The notes under the pieces: generated by a model | What the model saw: only the letters and a program-made list of their open reading frames with translations | Databases searched by the model: none | Told to the model about the DNA's origin: nothing | Origin: Butyrivibrio sp. | GTDB lineage: Bacteria > Bacillota_A > Clostridia > Lachnospirales > Lachnospiraceae | NCBI GenBank assembly: GCA_024690635.1 | Contig: JAILOW010000018.1 | Span: 1 to 20,551 of the forward strand | Reading direction: 5' to 3' | Length of the DNA stretch: 20,551 bases | Shown here: positions 13,618 to 19,811 of the stretch, one piece after another | Layout: each line of letters starts with the position of its first letter | Numbering within the stretch: the first letter of the stretch is position 1 | Position numbers and translations under genes: made by a program

Positions 13618-13981
13618 AATCAGATAGGAGCTTGAACTCCGGAATAAAAAATGAGCTGATGGGTACCAGGACCCGGAATCAAATATGAGCCTTGTCCGAA
13701 TAAAATACCAGCTTTGGAATCCGGTTCCTGAATCAGATTAGCACGAATCAGATATGCAAAACATAGCAAAACACTATCAGGCGGCGGCAGGTGATAAACA
13801 ACATTTTGACTTACGCAAAAGAACGCAAAACAACGCAAAAGAAAATCCGACTAATGGCTTTTAGAAAATTTCTGAAAGCCATTTTTGGCATAAAAATAGA
13901 TGGCTTTTAGGGTGGCTTTTAGAAAAATTTTCCGACCACCCTCAAAGCCGCTCCATGTATGGTTTTGAATCAGATTAGCAC
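13618..13981 (+). repeat. GAATCAGAT repeat family
   Basis: GAATCAGATTAGCAC occurs exactly at 13730-13744 and 13967-13981. Shorter relatives lie at 13618 (GAATCAGATA), 13676 (GAATCAAATATGAGC) and 13745 (GAATCAGATATGC). All face the same way. Nothing in this stretch looks coding. Confidence 0.6.
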
Positions 13982-14097
13982 TCAGGAACTTCTTTATTTT
14001 TAGACTTGGCTATTAGAAACTGGATTACTTGAGGAACTCATTTGCAAAAAATCTGAAATGATAGCCTGGTGTCAAATAGTGCAAAACACTGCAAAAC
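13755..14097 (+). repeat. GCAAAA repeats in 10-bp phase
   Basis: GCAAAAC or GCAAAAG begins at 13756 and 13766, at 13815, 13825 and 13835, and at 14081 and 14091, each group at exactly 10 bp, one helical turn. They lie in the 3' flank of the repressor gene. Confidence 0.6.
13853..13941. repeat. Two adjacent long hairpins
   Basis: AATGGCTTTTAGAAA (13853-13867) pairs with TTTCTGAAAGCCATT (13869-13883) with one wobble, followed by TTT, so it may terminate plus-strand transcription. GGGTGG (13910-13915) pairs with CCACCC (13936-13941). TGGCTTTTAG occurs three times within the block. Confidence 0.65.
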
Positions 14098-14108
14098 AAA
14101 ACAAATAA

Positions 14109-15005
14109 TCAGTTTCCCAAACGATTTACTTCCTCAGCATAATCCGTGGATAATTGCTCAATAAGAAGATCTATTTCCTTACGTTTGATTGCCCTGAGTG
14201 ACATGGTATCAATCTCAATCGGTATATTATCATCCAATCGAGATTGACTATGAGCAAGGCATACTTTCTTATCACCTATGAGCTCATATTCCTTATCCCT
14301 TCCCACTACTGGATACTTGAATATATCAGGCCTGCTATACAGGTAAAATGCCATTAAAAGCCTACGGAAAGCATCACCCTTTTCAAGAAAAAAGTTTAAT
14401 ACATTCATAGTAAAGGATGGTGTTACATTTGCGTATAGCCAATCAAGGTGCTTGTGGGTGCTATCTGCAACCAGAGTATTATCGCTTAGGTTAAATGTCT
14501 TAAGTGTTTCAATGGCTTCCTTTTCAAGCCCCAGGTTCTTTTTCAGATAATCCCCCTCAAACTCCTTAAAGAAATTCCTGTGTACGGATTGGAGAGTATC
14601 AAGGATCTTATCACGATCCTTATTACCAGTTTTCAAGTAATCCTCACTTACCACAGTTGTAAAATCATCAGTGCGGCCCATGAGATAATCAAGGGAAATA
14701 TAATGATACTGCCCATCAGGATCCGGGTGAGTAGAGAAGTAATTTGCAATATCCATAAGAACAGATACCGGCATTGGAGTTTTTACACGGATATAATTCT
14801 CAATAGTCTTTTTATCGTATAGTGAATCGCCTGTTGCAGGGTCCGTATTCATAGCCACGATATTCTCAACTAATTCCGTTTGTGTAATGTCATAAATTTC
14901 ATATAGGACAAGCAGCGCGTTATAAACCTTATAGCCGGAGCCGTATCGCCTATACCTCAAGTAATTATTGTTCTTTAAGATTTCCTGTTTGTTTTTATTA
15001 GCCAT
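14109..15005 (-). CDS. XRE-like repressor, probable maintenance/induction switch
   Basis: The only supported minus-strand gene, 298 aa. Start ATG at 15005 has AAGGGGG upstream on that strand. The N-terminal 110 residues look like an XRE-type helix-turn-helix: YNALLVLYEIYDITQTELVE, KKTIENYIRVKTPMPVSVLM, DIANYF, then ISLDYLMGRTDD, a phrase very common at the end of XRE domains. The C-terminal 190 residues are helical and unrecognised; I see no Ser/Lys autopeptidase motif, so induction may not be LexA-like. Divergence from the HNH/primase-helicase operon across 162 bp mirrors phage cI-type switches. The palindrome GGAAATATATTTCC lies 27 bp upstream. It is the leading candidate to bind the dispersed 27-bp repeats. 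Confidence 0.75.
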   Translation of the reverse strand: MANKNKQEILKNNNYLRYRRYGSGYKVYNALLVLYEIYDITQTELVENIVAMNTDPATGDSLYDKKTIENYIRVKTPMPVSVLMDIANYFSTHPDPDGQYHYISLDYLMGRTDDFTTVVSEDYLKTGNKDRDKILDTLQSVHRNFFKEFEGDYLKKNLGLEKEAIETLKTFNLSDNTLVADSTHKHLDWLYANVTPSFTMNVLNFFLEKGDAFRRLLMAFYLYSRPDIFKYPVVGRDKEYELIGDKKVCLAHSQSRLDDNIPIEIDTMSLRAIKRKEIDLLIEQLSTDYAEEVNRLGN

Positions 15006-15031
15006 GATATCCCCCTTTGTTGAAAAAATAA

Positions 15032-15064
15032 GGAAATATATTTCCTGTCCTTATAGCTGTTTGA
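15032..15064. promoter_or_regulatory. Palindromic operator between repressor and HNH operon
   Basis: GGAAATATATTTCC (15032-15045) is a perfect 14-bp palindrome, followed by TGTCCTTA and ATAGCTGTTTGA (15053-15064). A similar GGAATTTATTTCC, TGTTCCTT lies before the polyvalent-protein gene, and ATAGCTGTTTGA recurs at 4928. A possible leftward -10 (TATAAG) lies at 15050-15055; I could not assign rightward promoter boxes with confidence. Confidence 0.5.
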
Positions 15065-15167
15065 GGCTCACAAAACGTAAATATATATGAATTTAATTTC
15101 TATTAAAACCATCTTATCATGATATTTATAAGCAATCAAATATTGATTTAAGAGGAGTTTTCAGTTA

Positions 15168-15527
15168 ATGGCAAGCGAGCAGTATAAGGCTTATTTGGAA
15201 TCAGATAAATGGAAACAGATAGCAGCAAAACGCTTTGAGATTGACGGTTACAAGTGTGTATGTTGCGGAGCTCAGGGCACCTCAAATAACAAGCTTGAGA
15301 TACACCACCTTTCATACAATCACCTGTATCACGAAGAAAATAGAATTTATGAGGATTTGGTAACACTTTGCCACTGTTGCCATAAATCACTACATAAAGT
15401 CATGGAAAGGGTAACGAGCCCAACAGGGCGCCGGGGATGGCTTGATAATCCCAGGATACCGGATATTCACATCTATACCCTTTCCGGAACAGATATCAAC
15501 TACACATATGGGGGTAAACAGCCATGA
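15168..15527 (+). CDS. HNH endonuclease
   Basis: A 119-aa protein with a compact HNH domain: CVCCGAQG as the first zinc knuckle (Cys-x-x-Cys), LEIHHLSY with the catalytic-type His pair, and LCHCCHKSLHK as the second knuckle and final His. The N-terminal SDKWKQIAAKRFEIDGYKC matches the helix usual in phage HNH proteins. ATG 15168 has AGAGGAG upstream. It overlaps the next gene by 4 bp. In phages, small HNH nucleases often assist DNA packaging or replication; here it is the first gene of the primase-helicase operon. A homing-type or host-attack nuclease is the alternative. Confidence 0.88.
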   Translation: MASEQYKAYLESDKWKQIAAKRFEIDGYKCVCCGAQGTSNNKLEIHHLSYNHLYHEENRIYEDLVTLCHCCHKSLHKVMERVTSPTGRRGWLDNPRIPDIHIYTLSGTDINYTYGGKQP

Positions 15528-15769
15528 AATTTAACTTTGAAGGTATTGAACTAAGCAAGGCAAACAAAGCTATCGCAAGCACCTTTTTGCTGTTACTTGA
15601 GGATGGAGAAATCAAGAAGGCAGTAACGGACGTCTCAAAGCATATGGATAGTGATGACGGCTTACACGCTATGGCCTATGCAGTATCAAGAGCCTACTGG
15701 GAAGGCGTCAACGACACCCTTAACAGGGATGAGGAACGATTAAACAGAATGGGGGGATTTACCGAATGA
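15524..15769 (+). CDS. Small unknown protein in the early operon
   Basis: An 81-aa acidic helical protein; ATGA overlaps join it to the HNH gene before it and to the HTH gene after it, so translation is coupled. Sequence features are a short N-terminal strand (MKFNFEGIELSK), helices with LLLLEDGEIKKAVTD, and AMAYAVSRAYWEGVNDTL. No domain is recognised. Position suggests an accessory role in replication or regulation. Confidence 0.8.
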   Translation: MKFNFEGIELSKANKAIASTFLLLLEDGEIKKAVTDVSKHMDSDDGLHAMAYAVSRAYWEGVNDTLNRDEERLNRMGGFTE

Positions 15770-15942
15770 ACATCAATAACATTGAGATCCGGAAGGCAAT
15801 CGATAAGAAGCGTATCAAGTACTTTGAGCTTGCACATGCACTGGGGATAAATCCATGCACCTTATCGAGGTGGCTTGCTGCGGAGCTGAGCGAGGATAGG
15901 AAAAAAGCTATTGAGAAGGCGATACGCGATTTCAAGTATTAA
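15766..15942 (+). CDS. Small helix-turn-helix protein, 58 aa
   Basis: The frame begins at ATG 15766 inside the ATGA overlap with the previous stop and ends TAA 15940-15942, 12 bp before the primase-helicase start. FELAHALGINPCTLSRWLAAE is a clear HTH (split here as FELAHALGINP and CTLSRWLAAE), preceded by a basic KKRIK and followed by a helix with EDRKKAIEKAI. It is essentially one DNA-binding domain, like Cro-type or excisionase-type regulators. Opposite the larger repressor across the divergent region, it could act as the counter-repressor of the switch; that is inference. Confidence 0.75.
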   Translation: MNINNIEIRKAIDKKRIKYFELAHALGINPCTLSRWLAAELSEDRKKAIEKAIRDFKY

Positions 15943-15954
15943 GGGGGCTAAACA

Positions 15955-18948
15955 ATGGAAGTACGACAGCTAGAGAACGACACAGGCAAGCAGCTAAAGA
16001 TTTGTTTGAACTTGGACAGGCAGAAGTATAAGAGCAAACCCATAGGAGATGAAATGGGAGCGGTATGTAACCGCACAAAGAAAAAGGCGAACATTGTAAG
16101 CATTGAGCCGTATACACTTATTGGAGCCATTCAGGAAGGCCGTACATTTACACCGGGAGTTATGGAAGGCACCAAGAGGGATGATTGGAAGTCACAGCAG
16201 ATAATAGCCGCTGATATCGATAATAAGAAACCCTTACTGGATAAGGATGGAAACAAGGTAAAGGACGAAACAGGCCATGTTAAGCAGGTACCATGCGACC
16301 ACGTTATAACACCGGATGAAGCCCTGGGGATTATGAAGGCCAATAATATAGATCCTTTTTTCATGTACTATTCATTTTCAAATACGGAGCAGCTTCCCCG
16401 GTTTAGGGTGGTGTGTGTATTACCTGAGCCTATCACGGATAAAGAAGAGGCCATGAGCCTTACAAGGAAGCTGGCACACCTTTTCAATTCCTCAACTAAT
16501 GAACCTAACGCAGATACCGCGATAGCAACTCCGGAGCGCATGTTACTTGGAAGCTATCCCAACAGCGTATTTTATGTAAGCAATCAGGTAACAGATAAAT
16601 CCGACCTGGATAAGCTCATGGATCCGGAGCCACCTGAGGATGATTTCTCAAAACTGTTACAGGTGGATAGCTCAGAGGAAGATAGGCAGCTCAGAAGTGA
16701 TATTGAGAACTTTGACCTTGAAAGCTATATCCTTTCCACAGTACCAGGAGCCAAGATCCGGAAAAGGGGAAGCATAAGGTATATCAATCCATGCCCTATA
16801 TGCGGACACAATGACGATTTTGCCATTGATAAAAACCATTTCAAGTGTTTTGGAGCTGATACTCCGGATGATTGCAAAGGCATGGTAATAGAGTATCTCA
16901 TGTTCAAGGAAGGCCTTTCAACGCATGAGGCACTTGATAAGTTTTCTCATGAGATCATGGGACACCCAAGGACAAACGGCAAGAAGGAAGCACCTTCCAA
17001 GCAGCAGGCAGAAGTTATCGACCTATTCTCTACTGACTTCACCAACGCCACCAAGGAAATGCTTTTTAATGTGGCTTATGTTGAAAGCGCACTGGATGGA
17101 TACTCCCCGGCAGGACAAGAGGAGATCAAGGAAAAAATGCTTGATAGGGCTAGGGAGCTTAACTGCCTCACATCATTCAAGAAGTTTGTTGCCAAGGTTT
17201 TAAGTGAAATGAGACACGAAGCAGTTACCAAGAAGATAACAGGCCTTACCGAATTTGAGCATAGGAGCCTCAAAAAGCCTCTTTTTATTGGAGATAACTT
17301 TATATCTGATGAGGGCAAGATATACGGCGTAGACAGGGAAGGGATGTTATTTACGATATGCCCTACTGAGGTTTACCCACTGGAGCGGTTATCAAATATC
17401 GATACCGGAAAAGAAAAGGTAACGGTCACATTCAGGAAGGACTCTAAATGGATTGATGTAACAGTTGATAAGTACATCATAGCCAACCACAGCAAAGTGG
17501 TGGAGTTATCCAGCTACGGCCTTCCAATAACAAGTATCCACTCCAAAGCCTTTGTTGCTTACCTTGCAGCAGTGGAAAGCCTTAACAATGATATCCCGGT
17601 AAGGGAGACATGCAGTAACTTTGGATGGGTTGAAGCCTCAGATAACAGCAAACACTTTGTGCCATACAGTGACCGAATCAGATTTGACGGCATAGAGGAA
17701 TATAAGGACCTGTCAAGAAGCCTTAAGCCTCACGGGAGTAAGGAAGTATGGTTTAACCTGGCAAAGGAGATCCGGAAGGACCCTACACAGATACCACAGC
17801 TGTTTATGAGCATATCACTGGCAAGCGTATTACTTAAGCCCCTGAATATGCAGCCATTCATAGCAAACCTTTGGGGACTGACAGGGAGAGGTAAGACTTG
17901 TGTATTAAAGCTTGCTACCAGTATTTGGAGTAACCCGGATGATGGTAAGTACATAGTGGACGGAGACACAACGAGCACAGCCTTATTTTCAAAGGCCTCA
18001 GTACTTAAAAGCTTACCTCTGTGCATTGATGATTTTTCAAAGGTGGACCTTAAGAGGCTATCAATGGAGTCGCTGATATATACCCTTTGCTCCGGAGCTG
18101 ACAGGAACAGGGCGAACATTGACGGAAGCCTTAAGCTCCTTAAGACCTGGAACGGCTCAATTATCACTACCTTTGAGCGCCCCATGATTGACGAGAACAT
18201 GAAGGGCGGAGCTGTTAACAGGGTGCTTGATATCGAGATACCTGACAAGGATATATTTGAGGATCCGGGCAGAGTGTTTGAGACAATCCAGAACAATTAC
18301 GGCTTTTTAGGTGAGTTATTTATCAAGAAGGTACTGGAGATACCAAAGGACAAGCTTTATGAAATGAGGAAGGACTTTGAAAAGAAGATCATTGAGGCTT
18401 GTGAAGCAGCAGGTGAGAAGAAGGAAATGAAGCAGGTTATTCCCCTCTCAGTAGTGCTTACCGCGGACAAGATAGCAAGTGAGTTATTTGAGGATCACAT
18501 CACTTTGGACGCCAAGAAGCTCATAAGGCACCTCAAGGGTATCAATGAAGTATCAGACGGACAAAGGGCCTATGACTACTTACAGGACTATATCTCAGTT
18601 AACAGCCGTAACTTTATCAACCTGGATAACCCGGCACTTGATGAGAACCACACATATAGCAGCTCATATGAGATACATGGCTATACCGGAACAGAGAACT
18701 CACAACCCTTTGTTTTCCTCAGTGGCCTTCAATTAGATATCATCCTGAACGGCAGCGGTTATAACAAGAAGGTTTTTCTTAACTGGCTGAGGGAAAAGGA
18801 ACTAATTAAGCATCATGATCAACGCTTTGTAACCCTCAAGAGGATACTGGGAAAGCCCATAAAGGTATACGCTATAAAACTTCCTATAAGCAATGAAAGT
18901 GATAGCGATTGGGAACCAGTTAACCCGGAATCAGTTATTTGGAAGTGA
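15955..18948 (+). CDS. Primase-helicase with zinc finger and DUF927-type ATPase
   Basis: A 997-aa replication protein. The N-terminal part (1-230) resembles primase-polymerase-type domains, with IIAADIDN holding Asp87 and Asp89 and a later PRFRVVCVLPE strand. A zinc finger follows with Cys280, Cys283, Cys298 and Cys307 (DnaG CHC2 style). The C-terminal half is a DUF927/D5-like helicase: Walker A GLTGRGKT (641-648), Walker B PLCIDDF with Asp692 and Asp693, and a sensor-like SGADRNRANIDGSLKLLKTW (split: SGADRNRA, NIDGSLKLLKTW). ATG 15955 has AAGGGGG 7 bases upstream. Such fusions prime and unwind autonomously, as in P4-like satellites. The GTAACCC arrays right after its stop are the probable origin. 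Having this and Rep_3 gives the element two replication systems. Confidence 0.9.
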   Translation: MEVRQLENDTGKQLKICLNLDRQKYKSKPIGDEMGAVCNRTKKKANIVSIEPYTLIGAIQEGRTFTPGVMEGTKRDDWKSQQIIAADIDNKKPLLDKDGNKVKDETGHVKQVPCDHVITPDEALGIMKANNIDPFFMYYSFSNTEQLPRFRVVCVLPEPITDKEEAMSLTRKLAHLFNSSTNEPNADTAIATPERMLLGSYPNSVFYVSNQVTDKSDLDKLMDPEPPEDDFSKLLQVDSSEEDRQLRSDIENFDLESYILSTVPGAKIRKRGSIRYINPCPICGHNDDFAIDKNHFKCFGADTPDDCKGMVIEYLMFKEGLSTHEALDKFSHEIMGHPRTNGKKEAPSKQQAEVIDLFSTDFTNATKEMLFNVAYVESALDGYSPAGQEEIKEKMLDRARELNCLTSFKKFVAKVLSEMRHEAVTKKITGLTEFEHRSLKKPLFIGDNFISDEGKIYGVDREGMLFTICPTEVYPLERLSNIDTGKEKVTVTFRKDSKWIDVTVDKYIIANHSKVVELSSYGLPITSIHSKAFVAYLAAVESLNNDIPVRETCSNFGWVEASDNSKHFVPYSDRIRFDGIEEYKDLSRSLKPHGSKEVWFNLAKEIRKDPTQIPQLFMSISLASVLLKPLNMQPFIANLWGLTGRGKTCVLKLATSIWSNPDDGKYIVDGDTTSTALFSKASVLKSLPLCIDDFSKVDLKRLSMESLIYTLCSGADRNRANIDGSLKLLKTWNGSIITTFERPMIDENMKGGAVNRVLDIEIPDKDIFEDPGRVFETIQNNYGFLGELFIKKVLEIPKDKLYEMRKDFEKKIIEACEAAGEKKEMKQVIPLSVVLTADKIASELFEDHITLDAKKLIRHLKGINEVSDGQRAYDYLQDYISVNSRNFINLDNPALDENHTYSSSYEIHGYTGTENSQPFVFLSGLQLDIILNGSGYNKKVFLNWLREKELIKHHDQRFVTLKRILGKPIKVYAIKLPISNESDSDWEPVNPESVIWK

Positions 18949-19246
18949 GTGTAACCCGTAATGTTACCCGTTTGTAACCCGTTTGAAAATCGCTGAAAGC
19001 CGCATGGTTGAGGGATTGTAACCCGTGTAACCCGCGTAACCCGTTGTTGTATATATATATACATGGAAAAAAATAAAAAATATTTTCTGAGTAAAATGAG
19101 TTTAGGATTTTTTGTTTTTCAATACATATGTATATGGAATTTATGGGTTACATGGGTTACATGGGTAACAATATAGATAAATACTGACTTTGAAGGACAT
19201 GGGTTATGGGTTACATATGGGTTACATTTCCCAAAAAATGGGTAAC
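18919..19246. repeat. Opposed GTAACCC arrays around an AT-rich core: probable second origin
   Basis: GTAACCCG lies at 18951, 18974, 19018, 19027 and 19036, with variants at 18920 (TTAACCCG, inside the helicase gene) and 18963 (GTTACCCG). The complement orientation GGGTTAC lies at 19145, 19154, 19208 and 19219, with GGGTAAC at 19163 and 19240 and GGGTTAT at 19201. Between the arms is about 95 bp of A/T-rich DNA (19045-19140) including an alternating TA run and A tracts, a natural melting site. Three left-arm copies are 9 bp apart. No gene fits in 18949-19274. Confidence 0.8.
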
Positions 19247-19274
19247 AAAACACAACTTGGGAGATAAAACAGCT

Positions 19275-19520
19275 ATGAAAACTACTTTGGAACTTACCCA
19301 GGTGGTATCAGATTACTTGGATGAGTGCTACCTGAGGAATAAAAAACCATCATACCTGAGCTTATCAAAAGCCATAGGAACAACAGTAGGCACTATCCGG
19401 AATGTGAACTTAGGATCATATAACGGAGTACCCTACTCCAATAAGCCCTCACATAACAGGGTTATTGATAACTGCGACTTTGAGATAATTCAAAGCGTGT
19501 TCAGGGAAGATCTTATTTGA
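19275..19520 (+). CDS. Small HTH-like DNA-binding protein, 81 aa
   Basis: ATG 19275 is chosen because GGGAG at 19259-19263 precedes it; an upstream ATG at 19206 would code through the GGGTTAC repeats with no ribosome site. The protein opens with a helix (TLELTQVVSDYLDECYLRN) and contains YLSLSKAIGTTVGTIRNV, a helix-turn-helix-like segment, then a Gly/Tyr/Ser-rich loop and a C-terminal FEIIQSVFREDLI. It sits right after the second origin-like array and may bind it or regulate the terminase-like operon downstream. No family is recognised. Confidence 0.7.
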   Translation: MKTTLELTQVVSDYLDECYLRNKKPSYLSLSKAIGTTVGTIRNVNLGSYNGVPYSNKPSHNRVIDNCDFEIIQSVFREDLI

Positions 19521-19531
19521 AAGGAGTGCAT

Positions 19532-19675
19532 ATGAAGATATCAAACGAAGCCGCTAACGAGCTATCAGTTGCTATTATGGAACGTCAATGCAGAAGGCTT
19601 TACGCAGCTATACTTATCCTTCTCGGTGTACTGGCAGTGAATAATATAGCCTGGATTGTTTTTACGAGAGGATAG
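19532..19675 (+). CDS. Small single-span membrane protein, 47 aa
   Basis: ATG 19532 has AAGGAG overlapping the stop of the previous gene, a strong coupled start. The N-terminal half is polar (KISNEAANELSVAIMERQCRR). The second half is one clear membrane span (LYAAILILLGVLAVNNIAWIV, split here as LYAAILILLG and VLAVNNIAWIV) ending FTRG. By placement beside packaging-like genes it could be holin-like, an exclusion factor or a toxin-like peptide, but nothing decides between these. No signal-peptidase site is visible. Confidence 0.7.
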   Translation: MKISNEAANELSVAIMERQCRRLYAAILILLGVLAVNNIAWIVFTRG

Positions 19676-19765
19676 GAACAGGAAAAGGAAATAGGCGCAC
19701 AAGCCCACAAGCGCGCCAAACTAAACACACAAAAAGCCTTATCAATTTGGTTTACATAAATTTTG

Positions 19766-19792
19766 ATGACTAACATAACTTATATAAGTGAT
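19766..19792 (+). repeat. 27-bp dispersed repeat, copy 10
   Basis: ATGACTAAC, ATAACTTAT, AT, AAGTGAT. It lies 3 bp before the AGGAG site of the terminase-small-like gene, in its 5' leader. Confidence 0.9.
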
Positions 19793-19811
19793 AATAGGAG
19801 TAAGAGCAGGC

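Noticed and set aside
17730..18296. 188-aa minus-strand open frame
   Set aside because: It is a shadow of the primase-helicase, which has clear Walker motifs in the plus frame.
19206..19274. Upstream ATG for the 81-aa HTH-like gene
   Set aside because: It would code through GGGTTAC repeats and has no ribosome site.
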